Shown: positions 26,715 to 35,707 of the stretch, one piece after another
Layout of the letters: every line of letters begins with the position of its first letter
How positions within the stretch are numbered: the first letter of the stretch is position 1
From: Elusimicrobia bacterium HGW-Elusimicrobia-1
GTDB lineage: Bacteria; Elusimicrobiota; Endomicrobiia; PHAN01
NCBI GenBank assembly: GCA_002841695.1
Contig: PHAN01000003.1
Location: forward strand, 83,149 to 147,148
Direction of reading: 5' to 3'
Length of the DNA: 64,000 bases
The notes under the pieces: model-generated
What the model saw: the letters and a program-made list of their open reading frames with translations, nothing else
Database searches by the model: none
Told to the model about the DNA's origin: nothing
Translations under genes and position numbers: made by a program

Positions 26715-27515
26715 ATGACTAAAATACATCCCACTGCCATTGTGGATAAAACCGCCGAGATAGATCCTTCGGTCACTGTAGGGCCTTATGCCATTATCGG
26801 CGCGGGCGTGTTTATAAATAAAAACACGACCGTGGGACATCACGCGTGGATTGAAAGCGCGCGCATCGGTTCCGATAACAGTATATATCCGTATGCCGTA
26901 ATAGGGGCCGCGCCTCAAGACCTCAAACACGACGGAACCAAGACGGAAGTTCAAATCGGCAATGGCTGCGTGGTGAGGGAATTCGCCACTATACACCGCG
27001 CTACCAATCCCGCCGCGCCCACGCGCATAGGCGACAATTGTTTCCTTATGTCGGTAACGCACGTCGGGCACGATTGTCGGGTCGGCAACAATGTCATAAT
27101 AGCAAACGGCACACAAATAGCCGGACACGTGGAAATCGCCGACGGCGTGGTAATGTCGGCTCTGGTGGGTATTCACCAGTTTGTCCGCATAGGCCGGCTC
27201 GTTATGATAGGCGGCGGCGCCATGGTTTCACAGGATATTCCGCCTTTCGTTCAGGCCCAGGGCGACAGAGCGCAGCTCGTCGGCCTGAATGTTGTCGGAT
27301 TAAAGCGCAATCGCATAAAACCGGAATCCATTTCCGAGATAAAAAGCGCTTTCAGGAACATATTCATTTCCGGAATTCCCATGCAGGAAGCGCTTGACCA
27401 AATCGCGGCCGCGGAGCCCGTCTCCGAGGTCAGGGAACTCATTGAGTTTATACAGAAATCCAAACGGGGTGTTTGCCGCGCCCGTTTCAAAGAAGCATTG
27501 TCGGAGGATGAATGA
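26715..27515 (+). CDS. lpxA: UDP-GlcNAc O-acyltransferase
   Basis: LpxA catalyses the first lipid A step, transfer of 3-hydroxyacyl from ACP to UDP-GlcNAc. The beta-helix starts at IHPTAIVDKTAEIDPSVTVG; the catalytic His is in LMSVTHVGHDCRVGNN, and GIHQFVRIG and GLNVVGLKRNRI are family signatures. 266 residues, normal. AGGAAAAAGAT precedes the ATG. It overlaps lpxI by ATGA. Confidence 0.97.
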   Translation: MTKIHPTAIVDKTAEIDPSVTVGPYAIIGAGVFINKNTTVGHHAWIESARIGSDNSIYPYAVIGAAPQDLKHDGTKTEVQIGNGCVVREFATIHRATNPAAPTRIGDNCFLMSVTHVGHDCRVGNNVIIANGTQIAGHVEIADGVVMSALVGIHQFVRIGRLVMIGGGAMVSQDIPPFVQAQGDRAQLVGLNVVGLKRNRIKPESISEIKSAFRNIFISGIPMQEALDQIAAAEPVSEVRELIEFIQKSKRGVCRARFKEALSEDE

Positions 27516-28351
27516 CCTCTCCGGCCCGCCCCGAAGTTTCGCCGCTGTCGCGCGGCGACAGAGTCGTTATTCTGGCGGGCGCCGGGGATTTTCCGCTGAT
27601 TCTGGCGCGCGCTCTCAAAAAAAAGGGCTGCGTCGTTTCGGCGGTGGCTTTTCGCGGCGAGACGTCCGAGGCCATCACCGACGCGGCGGATTCCGTCGGC
27701 TGGGCGGAGGTCGGGTCGCTTGCCGCCGTAATCGGAGCCATACGGGAATCCAAATCCCCCAATCTTATTTTATCAGGCAAGATAGAGCATAAATATATAT
27801 TCACCAAAAAACTCGACGCCGAGGCGGCCGCGTTATTTGCGTCGCGCCCCGACGCCCGCGCGGAAAATCTGCTCTATTCGCTGGCAGGAAAGTTCGCCGA
27901 AATGGGCGTGAGAGTTCTGCCGCAATCGTCGGCGCTCGAACATCTTCTGGCGCCCAAAGGATTTTTGAGCCGCCGCCGTCCTACGGAGGGCGAGTCGGCG
28001 GATGTGGAGCTCGGACGTAAAATCGCGTCGGCGCTGGCGAATCTTGACTGCGGTCAGACCGTCGCGGTAAAAAACGGAGTGGTCGTGGCTCTTGAGGGCG
28101 CCGAAGGCACCGACGAAACAATAAAACGCGCGGGCGCGCTCGCCGGACGCGGGATAGTCGTCGTAAAGATGTCGCGGCCCCGTCAGGATATGCGTTTCGA
28201 CGTTCCGGTCGCCGGCCCTGACACGCTTAGAACGGCCCTCGCCGCCGGCGCGACGGTCGTCGCCGTGGAAGCGGGAAAAACACTGTTGCTGGATCCGGAA
28301 GCCATGAAGGCCTTCGCCGACGAAAATGACATGGCTTTCGTCGGAGTGTAA
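27512..28351 (+). CDS. lpxI: UDP-2,3-diacylglucosamine pyrophosphatase LpxI
   Basis: LpxI (DUF1009) hydrolyses UDP-2,3-diacyl-GlcN to lipid X and UMP; it replaces LpxH, which is not seen. Matches include VVILAGAGDFPLILARALK at the N-terminus, DCGQTVAVKNGVVVALEGAEGTDE, and the C-terminal KMSRPRQDMRFDVPVAGPDT and VAVEAGKTLLLD, the active domain with conserved Asp residues. 279 residues, typical. Position between lpxA and lpxB supports the assignment. Confidence 0.95.
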   Translation: MTSPARPEVSPLSRGDRVVILAGAGDFPLILARALKKKGCVVSAVAFRGETSEAITDAADSVGWAEVGSLAAVIGAIRESKSPNLILSGKIEHKYIFTKKLDAEAAALFASRPDARAENLLYSLAGKFAEMGVRVLPQSSALEHLLAPKGFLSRRRPTEGESADVELGRKIASALANLDCGQTVAVKNGVVVALEGAEGTDETIKRAGALAGRGIVVVKMSRPRQDMRFDVPVAGPDTLRTALAAGATVVAVEAGKTLLLDPEAMKAFADENDMAFVGV

Positions 28352-28359
28352 AAACTGTG

Positions 28360-28375
28360 GCCGACCAAGGTCGGC
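28360..28375. repeat. Short hairpin in the lpxI-oxidoreductase gap
   Basis: Perfect arms GCCGACC/GGTCGGC with a 2-base loop in the 54-base gap. No T-run follows, so termination is unlikely; it may be a small dispersed hairpin. Confidence 0.4.
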
Positions 28376-28405
28376 AACTACAATTATGAAAACGAAAAAT
28401 ATATT

Positions 28406-29329
28406 ATGAAAATACTTGTAGCCGGTTTGGGACAATTGGGACAGCATCACGTAAGGATACTGGCCAAAAACGGAACAGTGGAGGTTTGCGCTCTGGTGGA
28501 TTCCGACGCGCGCCTGTCCGAGTCCTTCGGCAAGAAGTACGGCCTCCCGCACTTTGCGTCCGTCGACGCCGCCCCTAAGCCGGATGCGGCCGTGATAGTA
28601 ACCCCCACGCCGTTTCACTATCCGCTTGCCAAAAAATTTCTTGAAGAGGGCGTTCACTGCTTCGTCGAAAAACCATTCACAGCCACTCCCGCCGAAGCCG
28701 ACGAACTCATCGACCTTGCCGCCAAAAAAAATCTGGTCTTGCAGGTCGGCCATATAGAAAGATTCAATCCCGCCGTCGTGGCGGCCAAGCCCTTTATCAC
28801 CAAACCCATATTTATCGAGGCCAACCGCATAGGGCCGTTCAGTCCCCGTGTGGCCCACATAGGCGTCATAATGGATCTGATGATACACGACATAGACATA
28901 CTGCTTTATCTCGTCGGAGAAAAGGTCAAAGACATAGAGGCCTACGGCGCCAGAGTTCTGACCGACCACGAGGATATGGCTAAAGTCAGGATACGTTTCG
29001 AGGGCGGCTGCGTCTGCGATCTTTCAGGTAGTCGTGTTTCTCTTGAAAAACAGCGCAAGATAAGAATATTTCAGCCGGACAGTTACGTCTCCATAGATTA
29101 CGCCGCGCGCAGCGTAAAAGTGTATTCCAAACGCGTGCCGGAGCCGAAGAGTTTTCTTGATATTTCCGTTGAGAAACCCAAACCGCCGGTCTACGATCAG
29201 CTTGAGCGGGAGCTTGAGCACTTCATAGAATGCGCTCGGCACGGAAAAAGGCCCGCCGTAACCGGCGAGCACGGACGCGACGCGCTGGAACTTGTTGGCG
29301 AAATCTACAAGATAATTCGTTTGCAGTAA
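28406..29329 (+). CDS. Gfo/Idh/MocA oxidoreductase in the lipid A operon
   Basis: 307 residues. The Rossmann motif GLGQLGQHHVRIL lies at residues 6-18, VTPTPFHYPLAKKFLEEG and CFVEKPFTA (the EKP motif) follow, and GHIERFNPA is typical of the sugar-nucleotide dehydrogenase branch. In Acidithiobacillus and Leptospira a related enzyme (GnnA) oxidises UDP-GlcNAc at C3 so that GnnB can install a 3-amino group used in lipid A. No gnnB-like aminotransferase is in the window, so the UDP-GlcNAc role is inferred from position between lpxI and lpxB. Confidence 0.85.
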   Translation: MKILVAGLGQLGQHHVRILAKNGTVEVCALVDSDARLSESFGKKYGLPHFASVDAAPKPDAAVIVTPTPFHYPLAKKFLEEGVHCFVEKPFTATPAEADELIDLAAKKNLVLQVGHIERFNPAVVAAKPFITKPIFIEANRIGPFSPRVAHIGVIMDLMIHDIDILLYLVGEKVKDIEAYGARVLTDHEDMAKVRIRFEGGCVCDLSGSRVSLEKQRKIRIFQPDSYVSIDYAARSVKVYSKRVPEPKSFLDISVEKPKPPVYDQLERELEHFIECARHGKRPAVTGEHGRDALELVGEIYKIIRLQ

Positions 29330-29337
29330 AAATAATA

Positions 29338-30495
29338 ATGACGCCACTTGCCGCGGACGATTCTCGTCCGATAATTTTTATATGCGCCGGCGACCCGTCG
29401 GCCGAGAATCACGCCGCCGGAGTCGCATCGCTGCTTAAAGAAGGCGGCCTCGCCGTGTCGTCGGCCGGCGGCGAAAAGCTCAAAAACCTTTCCGATATAT
29501 TCGTCGGAGATACGATATCTCTTGAGACCTTCGGCTTCGCGGTTTCGCCGCGCGCCGCCCTGGGAATTTTAAAAGTGTACCGCGCTGTGGAGCGGCACCT
29601 CGACGAGCGAAGGCCTTCGGCCGTTCTGCTTGTGGATTTTTTTGGATTCAACGCGAAGGTGGGCGCCGCTGCCGCCCGTCGGGGTATTCCGGTATATTAT
29701 TACATTCCGCCCCAGATATGGGCCACGCGTTACGGAAGAATAAAGGCGATAAAAAGTTTTGTCAAAAAAGTTTTTACGACCCTGCCGTTTGAAAGCGAAA
29801 TATACGCAAGGGAGGGGATACCCTTCGAGCAGGTGGGACATCCGCTGCTTGAGACAACGCCGTCCGGCGTAGAAAGTCGTCGGGCGGGGCTGCCGCCACT
29901 TGTGGGTTTTTTTCCCGGCAGCCGCACGCACATAGTGCGCAGGCATGTGGACATCATTAACGCCGTCGCCGCGAATTTGAACGACATCCGTGGAGCGGGC
30001 AAAACAGAGTTCGCGCTTTTCGGACTTTCGGCGCTTAAGGATTCCTACCGCCGTCTGGCGAGTGGAATAAATCTTATTCTTGACGCGGGATCCCGCGGCG
30101 TGGCCGCCGCCGGGCCGTCGGCCGCGGTCAGTGTTTCCGGAACGATAGCGACGGAACTCGCCCTGATGAAAATCCCGACGGCGATTTTCTACAACGTCAG
30201 CGCTCTCAACGCGTTTATCCTTCGCTCTATGATAAAAATACGGACAAAATACGTGTCGCTGCCCAACATATTGCTGGACGAAGAATTGCAGCCCGAGTTC
30301 CTGCAGGAGAAAGCCCTCGGCGGCGATATAGCCGTCCGCGTCGCCGGTTTCATAGACGGCGAGCCGCGCGATACCGCCGAATCGTTCGCGCGCGTGCGGC
30401 GGCTTCTTGAGCCGGCCGACGCTTCCGGCAGGGTCGCCTCGTCCATTATCAACGATATTCTCGGCGCTTCGTCCGACGGAAGGTCGAACCAATGA
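29338..30495 (+). CDS. lpxB: Lipid A disaccharide synthase
   Basis: LpxB (GT19) joins lipid X and UDP-2,3-diacyl-GlcN. 385 residues from ATG 29338; the upstream extension lies in the oxidoreductase gene. Signatures: FICAGDPSAENHAAGV, VLLVDFFGFNAKVGAAAARRG (the last part variable), YYIPPQIWATRYGRIK, FEQVGHPLLET and FFPGSRTHIVRRH. Ends by ATGA overlap with msbA. Confidence 0.95.
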   Translation: MTPLAADDSRPIIFICAGDPSAENHAAGVASLLKEGGLAVSSAGGEKLKNLSDIFVGDTISLETFGFAVSPRAALGILKVYRAVERHLDERRPSAVLLVDFFGFNAKVGAAAARRGIPVYYYIPPQIWATRYGRIKAIKSFVKKVFTTLPFESEIYAREGIPFEQVGHPLLETTPSGVESRRAGLPPLVGFFPGSRTHIVRRHVDIINAVAANLNDIRGAGKTEFALFGLSALKDSYRRLASGINLILDAGSRGVAAAGPSAAVSVSGTIATELALMKIPTAIFYNVSALNAFILRSMIKIRTKYVSLPNILLDEELQPEFLQEKALGGDIAVRVAGFIDGEPRDTAESFARVRRLLEPADASGRVASSIINDILGASSDGRSNQ

Positions 30496-32210
30496 ATAAT
30501 CTTGCCCGCCTGATAAAATACGTGCTGCCTCACAGAAACCGTCTTATTCTGGCGGCCTTCTTGACGGCGCTGGTTTCGGGCATAACCGGCGCGACCATGC
30601 TTTTGATAAAACCCATAATCGACAAGGTCTTCATTGCCAAAGATACCGGTATGCTCTTTATGATTCTGTGGCTGGTTCCGCTTATGTGGTTCATACGCGG
30701 GATAGCGTTTTACGGACAGGCGTATCTTCTTCAGTACGTCGGACAGCGCGTCACGCTGGCCCTCCGCGGAGATTTGTTCGCCAAACTTATGTCGCTGTCG
30801 CACGATTTTTACAACCGCAACTCGTCGGGCAAAATCCTATCGCGAATGACGAACGACCTCTACATAATACAAAACGCCCTTCTTCGTCTGCCGCTGAATT
30901 TTATCGGCGATTTTCTGACGACACTGGTTCTGATAGGCATAATTTTCTGGCTTAACTTCAAGTTTGCCGTCATAGCATTCGTGGTGTTTCCCGTGGTGGC
31001 TCTTCCTCTGGTGGATTTTGCGCGCCGTATGCGCAAGGCCGCCCACGCCGGTCAGAAACAGATGGCCGAAATCTACAACAGAATTCAGGAGGCAGTCACC
31101 GGTATTTCCGTTATAAAGACCTTCCGGATGGAAGAAAGGCAGAAGGCGGTATTCGAGAAGGAAAACACGGAATTTTATTCGCACCAGATGAAATTCGTAA
31201 AAGTCGATTCGCGGTCGAGTCCGATTATGGAGTTTATAAGCGCCGTCGCGCTCACTTTAATAATATGGTACGGCGCGATGGACGTTCTTAAAGACGTGTG
31301 GACCAGCGGAGCGTTTTTTGCTTTTCTGGGCGCCGCGATGTCGATTTACAAGCCCATAAAAAACTTTTCTTCGGCGAACGCGCTTTTGCAGCAAACCGTT
31401 GTCAGCGCGGGGCGCATATTCGAGATTATCGACGAGAAACCCGCCATAGCCGACGCTCCCGGAGCCGCGGATTTCGGGGAATTCCGCCAAGCCGTCACGC
31501 TTGAAGACGTGGACTATTATTACGACCACAAGCATCCCGTTCTTAAAAAACTCAATATCAAAATATCCAGAGGCGAAAAGGTTGCCCTTGTGGGGCCATC
31601 GGGAGCGGGTAAGACGACCGTGGCCCATTTAGTGTTGAGGTTTTACGACGCCTGCTCCGGTCGGGTGGCCATAGACGGCGTCGACGTAAGGGACATTACT
31701 CTGGCGTCTCTTCGCGCGCAGATGGCTCTTGTGACGCAGGATATAATTCTTTTCAACGACACCATAAAAAACAATATATTATGCGGACGTCCCGGCGCCT
31801 CCGACGAAGATGTGCGCGAGGCGGCCCGCCGCGCCAATGCGGCGGATTTCATAGAATCGCTGCCCGACGGTTACGAAACCGTGGTCGGAGAGAGGGGCGC
31901 TTTGCTTTCCGGCGGACAGAAACAGCGGGTGGCGGTGGCCCGCGCTATTCTTAAAGACGCTCCGATACTTATCCTCGACGAGGCGACGTCTTCGCTGGAC
32001 GCGGAGTCGGAAAAATCCGTGGCCGAAGCCATAGAAAACCTTATGGCGGAAAAAACCGTGCTGATGATAGCCCATCGCCTCGCCACCATAAAAAACGCCG
32101 ACAGAATACTGGTTATCGACGACGGAGCCGTCGTGGAAGAGGGCAGCCACGACGAACTGGTGCGCCGTCAGGGCGTTTATCACCGCATTTGTCTGCTCCA
32201 ACTTCTTTAA
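30492..32210 (+). CDS. msbA: Lipid A export ABC transporter MsbA
   Basis: A 572-residue half-transporter. Six transmembrane helices occupy about 1-310; the ATPase domain (about 335-570) has Walker A GPSGAGKTT, the Q-loop region ALVTQDIILFND, signature LLSGGQKQRVAVARAI, Walker B LILDEATSSLD and the H-loop IAHRLATIK. MsbA flips lipid A-core across the inner membrane. The position at the end of the lpx operon makes this role more likely than generic multidrug export. Confidence 0.93.
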   Translation: MNNLARLIKYVLPHRNRLILAAFLTALVSGITGATMLLIKPIIDKVFIAKDTGMLFMILWLVPLMWFIRGIAFYGQAYLLQYVGQRVTLALRGDLFAKLMSLSHDFYNRNSSGKILSRMTNDLYIIQNALLRLPLNFIGDFLTTLVLIGIIFWLNFKFAVIAFVVFPVVALPLVDFARRMRKAAHAGQKQMAEIYNRIQEAVTGISVIKTFRMEERQKAVFEKENTEFYSHQMKFVKVDSRSSPIMEFISAVALTLIIWYGAMDVLKDVWTSGAFFAFLGAAMSIYKPIKNFSSANALLQQTVVSAGRIFEIIDEKPAIADAPGAADFGEFRQAVTLEDVDYYYDHKHPVLKKLNIKISRGEKVALVGPSGAGKTTVAHLVLRFYDACSGRVAIDGVDVRDITLASLRAQMALVTQDIILFNDTIKNNILCGRPGASDEDVREAARRANAADFIESLPDGYETVVGERGALLSGGQKQRVAVARAILKDAPILILDEATSSLDAESEKSVAEAIENLMAEKTVLMIAHRLATIKNADRILVIDDGAVVEEGSHDELVRRQGVYHRICLLQLL

Positions 32211-32214
32211 AAAA

Positions 32215-33315
32215 ATGAAAATTAAATTTCAGGCGGCGCCTTTGACGGCCGCTCCGGCCGTCTATTACGAAGGCGACGACATTTTGAGCCGCCGTTTCGC
32301 CAAGGACTTCACCGGCGACGGCCTTGCCGCGTTTGTCGTCGAAAAAGCCATACTCGACAAATACAGACGCCGGTTCGCGGGGATTTTAAGCGTAAAGCCC
32401 GTAATCATATTTTTCGGCGGAGAGTGTTCTTTGGGCGAAGTCGGACGGCTTGAAAAGTCCGCCCGCGCCGCGGCCCGCGGGCCCGTGAAAGCGATTTTTG
32501 CCGCCGGCGGCGGCAAGGCCATCGACGCGTCTAAAATACTTGCCGCCCGTCTGGGCGCGCGTCTTGCGGCCATACCTACTTCGACCGCCACCTGCGCCGC
32601 TTTTACGTCCATCGCCCCCACGTATTTTTCCGACGGCACAAAGCGCAAGACGCTGGATATGGCCAAGGCGCCCGACGTCTGCGCGGCGGATTACGGAGTT
32701 CTTATCAGACAACCTGCGCGTCTTGTGGCCGCAGGTATAGCCGACGCCGTAGCCAAGTACTATGAGACGTCGGCTTATGTGAGCGCGAATCCCGCCGCAT
32801 TGACGAATCCCTCAGTCCGCGCCGCGTTCGCCCTGACGACGGAAATTATGCGGCTTGCGTCCGAGTGCGTCGCCGGAGCCGTCGACGCCGTGTCGAAGGG
32901 AAAAGTCACCCGCGACTTCCGCCGCTCGATTTATCTGAATCTTGTTCTTCCCGGTCTTGTCAGCGGAATCGGCGGCAAAAAGTGCCGCGCCGTTGCCGCG
33001 CACGCCCTCTGCAACGGGCTGGGACACGCGCCCGAAGCACGCGGGTCTCTGCACGGAGAAAGGGTGGGATGGGGGCTGTTGGTTCAGTTGATGCTGGAAG
33101 GCAAAAAAAAAGACGCCCGTCGTCTTAAGATTTTTTTGAACTCCGTGGGCGCCCCGACGACACTCGGTGTTTTGGGTATAGCCGATCCGGACGGCGCAGG
33201 TATAAAAAAGGCGCTCGCCGTCGCTTCGTCATCGCGGGAAAGTATGAGATTTTTGGGAAGGAAAATAAGCCGGACCGAACTTGCCGGCGCGGTGCGCGCC
33301 GTCGAGAGGATTTAA
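32215..33315 (+). CDS. Iron-type alcohol dehydrogenase, glycerol(-1-phosphate) dehydrogenase-like
   Basis: 366 residues of the group III metal-dependent dehydrogenase fold. AAGGGKAIDASKILAARLG is the nucleotide-binding GGGKxxD stretch, IPTSTATCAAFTSIAPTY the substrate loop, and metal ligands are suggested by AAGIADAVAKYYE (Asp), AAHALCNGLGHAPE and LHGERVGWG (His). It resembles GldA/AraM (glycerol or glycerol-1-phosphate) enzymes; the substrate cannot be decided. Starting 5 bases after msbA, it is probably cotranscribed with lipid A genes. It converges with rpmB, 7 bases away. Confidence 0.8.
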   Translation: MKIKFQAAPLTAAPAVYYEGDDILSRRFAKDFTGDGLAAFVVEKAILDKYRRRFAGILSVKPVIIFFGGECSLGEVGRLEKSARAAARGPVKAIFAAGGGKAIDASKILAARLGARLAAIPTSTATCAAFTSIAPTYFSDGTKRKTLDMAKAPDVCAADYGVLIRQPARLVAAGIADAVAKYYETSAYVSANPAALTNPSVRAAFALTTEIMRLASECVAGAVDAVSKGKVTRDFRRSIYLNLVLPGLVSGIGGKKCRAVAAHALCNGLGHAPEARGSLHGERVGWGLLVQLMLEGKKKDARRLKIFLNSVGAPTTLGVLGIADPDGAGIKKALAVASSSRESMRFLGRKISRTELAGAVRAVERI

Positions 33316-33322
33316 GAAAAAC

Positions 33323-33514
33323 CTATACCGCTTTGCGCACGCGGCCCGATTTAAGACACGTGGTGCAGACATAAGCCCTTACGGCTTTTCCGCCGAGCAT
33401 TATTTTGTGCCGGCCGAGGTTGGGCATAAATCTTCTGTTCGACGCTTTGTGAGAGTGGCTGATCGATTTTCCGGCCGAAGGGCCTTTTGCGCAGATTGAG
33501 CATTTGAACGACAT
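33323..33514 (-). CDS. rpmB: 50S ribosomal protein L28
   Basis: 63 residues from ATG at 33514, with AGGAGA 8 bases upstream. CSICAKGPSAGKSISHSHKA and RRFMPNLGRHKI match L28; four cysteines (CSIC near the start, CTTC near the end) make this the zinc-binding form. Divergent from recG. A 6-bp hairpin (CGCGAT/ATCGCG, 33537-33552) lies in its leader. Confidence 0.96.
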   Translation of the reverse strand: MSFKCSICAKGPSAGKSISHSHKASNRRFMPNLGRHKIMLGGKAVRAYVCTTCLKSGRVRKAV

Positions 33515-33591
33515 AATGTTGTCTCCTGTTTTTCGACGCGATTGATATCGCGGAACCTGAGTATATAAAATTATTCGACTCAACCCAAAAA

Positions 33592-35676
33592 ATGTCTCTT
33601 GAAACATCGGTCAGATTCGTTAAAGGCGTGGGACCGGGCGTAGCCGGAAAACTCGCGCGGCTGGGCATATCGACGGTGGGCGATTTGCTGGAGCACTATC
33701 CCGTTTCCTACCAGGATCGCACGAAGATACTCGCTTTCTCGGAGTTGGCCGACGGCATCGACGCCTTTGCGCGCGGTAAGGTGATATCGGCGGTTGTCTC
33801 GCCCGCCGGATTCGGCCTTGCGGTTTTCAAAAGCACTATTTCCGACGGCAAAGACGTCGCCCGAGTGACCGCGTGGCGCAAATTCAATCCGTGGGCGCGT
33901 TACGATATTTTCGCCGCGCTGAAGCGCGATTTTGAACGGGGGAAAGAAGTTTTTGTCTGGGGCCGCGTCAGAAAAAGCGGTCAGGATGTCGAAATAACCC
34001 TCAAGGAATACGAGCCGGCGGACGCCGGAGAATCCGGCCGCGTGACCGGAGGCATTATTCCCGTGTATCCTCTTACCGAGGGCATAAAGCCCGCCGGTTT
34101 CAGAAAAATAATGAAAGCCGCCGTCGACGGCTATGCCGCTTCCGCCGCGGATTTCGCGGCGGCGTCGCCGGTTGTCCCCGACGGCCTGGCGCCCCGCCGG
34201 CGGGCTATCGCCGAGATACATTTTCCGCCGGACTTCGAGGCCGCCGAACGCGCCCGCCGTTCCCTGGCTTTCGGCGAATATCTGATTTTTCAGACGGCGA
34301 TGGCCGTCGCGCGCGGCGTCGCCGACAGTCGCAGGAAACCGCGTCCGCTTGAAATTCGCCGCAATTTGCTGACCGGTTTCAAGGCCAACCTGGGTTTCGA
34401 GTTCACGCGCGCCCAGAAAAAAGCCATCAACGAAATATTCCGCGATATGACTTCGGCGCGCCCTATGCGCCGCATACTCATAGGCGACGTCGGCAGCGGC
34501 AAGACCGCCGCCGCGATGGCTTCGATGCTTTTGAGCGTGGAAAATTCCCGTCAGGCCGTGCTGGTCGCTCCCACGGAAATTCTGGCGCGACAGCATTTTG
34601 AGACGGTGAGCAAATTTACCGCCGGTCTGGGAGTCAAGGTCGAGCTTGTAACCGGCGCCACGTCGTCGCGGGCCGGGAGCAAAACGGCGGCGCGGCGGCG
34701 GATGTCGTCGGGCGAAGCCGATATTATTATCGGAACTCACGCCCTTATGGAAGACCCCGTGGCTTTTGCCGACGCCGGCGTCATAGTTATAGACGAGCAG
34801 CATAAATTCGGCGTTTCGCAGCGTCTGAAACTTCGGCTCAAGGCGCCGTGCGCCGACATACTTTTGATGAGCGCGACACCCATTCCGCGCTCGCTGGCCA
34901 TAGTAATGTACGGCGATCTCGACGTATCCGTAATAGACGAACTGCCGCCGGGAAGAATACCCGTAAAAACTATGATGATGACCGATTCCGAAGCGTGCGG
35001 CTTTGCCGCAAAAGAACTTGCCGGCGGAAATAAAGTTTTCATAGTTTATCCGATTATCGACCCGTCGGAAAATCTGTTTATCCGGTCGGCCAAAGCCGAA
35101 GCCGAGCGTCTTTCAAAAGAGGTTTTCGCTGATTATAAAGTAGGACTTCTGCACGGAAGAATGAAATCCGCCGACAAGGCCGCCGTTATGGAGGCGTTTC
35201 GCTCGGGCGCGCTCGACGTGTTGATATCGACGGTGGTGATCGAAGTCGGCATAGATGTTCCGTCGGCCACGCTCCTTATCGTGGAACACGCCGACAGGTA
35301 CGGCCTGGCCGCTCTGCATCAGTTGCGCGGCCGCGTGGGCAGAGGCGACAGGCAGTCGTACTGCGTTCTGGTGGCCGATTCTCCCACGGACGAGGGAACC
35401 GTCCGCCTGCGCGTGCTTCTTGAAACCTCCGACGGATTTGAGGTGTCCCGGGCCGATATGAGAATGCGCGGCGCGGGCCGCATAATAGGAACCGAGCAGC
35501 ACGGCCGCGGCGAACTCGATTTAAGAGTGGTCGATTTTGAAAAAGACAAAGAAATTCTGGAAACTGCCAAAAAGGCGGCCGCTTTAATGTCCCGTGTTAC
35601 GCCGCTGCCGCCGGCGGTTAAAGCCGAACTCGCGCTAAGATACGGCGACAATATTATGATGCCGCAGGCCGGCTGA
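33592..35676 (+). CDS. recG: ATP-dependent DNA helicase RecG
   Basis: 694 residues. The N-terminal wedge/OB domain starts SVRFVKGVGPGVAGKLARLG; helicase motifs are FTRAQKKAINEI (Q-like), GDVGSGKTAAA (I), APTEILARQHFE (Ia), VIDEQHKFGV (II, DEQH), LMSATPIPRSLAIVMYG (III), STVVIEVGIDVPSATLLIVE and HQLRGRVGRGD (V, VI). RecG drives fork reversal and branch migration. Full length and intact. Confidence 0.97.
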   Translation: MSLETSVRFVKGVGPGVAGKLARLGISTVGDLLEHYPVSYQDRTKILAFSELADGIDAFARGKVISAVVSPAGFGLAVFKSTISDGKDVARVTAWRKFNPWARYDIFAALKRDFERGKEVFVWGRVRKSGQDVEITLKEYEPADAGESGRVTGGIIPVYPLTEGIKPAGFRKIMKAAVDGYAASAADFAAASPVVPDGLAPRRRAIAEIHFPPDFEAAERARRSLAFGEYLIFQTAMAVARGVADSRRKPRPLEIRRNLLTGFKANLGFEFTRAQKKAINEIFRDMTSARPMRRILIGDVGSGKTAAAMASMLLSVENSRQAVLVAPTEILARQHFETVSKFTAGLGVKVELVTGATSSRAGSKTAARRRMSSGEADIIIGTHALMEDPVAFADAGVIVIDEQHKFGVSQRLKLRLKAPCADILLMSATPIPRSLAIVMYGDLDVSVIDELPPGRIPVKTMMMTDSEACGFAAKELAGGNKVFIVYPIIDPSENLFIRSAKAEAERLSKEVFADYKVGLLHGRMKSADKAAVMEAFRSGALDVLISTVVIEVGIDVPSATLLIVEHADRYGLAALHQLRGRVGRGDRQSYCVLVADSPTDEGTVRLRVLLETSDGFEVSRADMRMRGAGRIIGTEQHGRGELDLRVVDFEKDKEILETAKKAAALMSRVTPLPPAVKAELALRYGDNIMMPQAG

Positions 35677-35707
35677 AAAGCCGCGACCTCCGTCGGAGAG
35701 TGAAAAT

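Noticed and set aside
27833..28969. Minus-strand ORF (378 codons) opposite lpxI and the oxidoreductase
   Set aside because: It crosses two genes with clear family motifs and shows none itself.
33580..34803. Minus-strand ORF (407 codons) opposite recG
   Set aside because: Shadow of recG caused by GC-rich codon positions.
35677..35707. TPP riboswitch before thiG
   Set aside because: The gap is only 31 bases and lacks the conserved riboswitch words.
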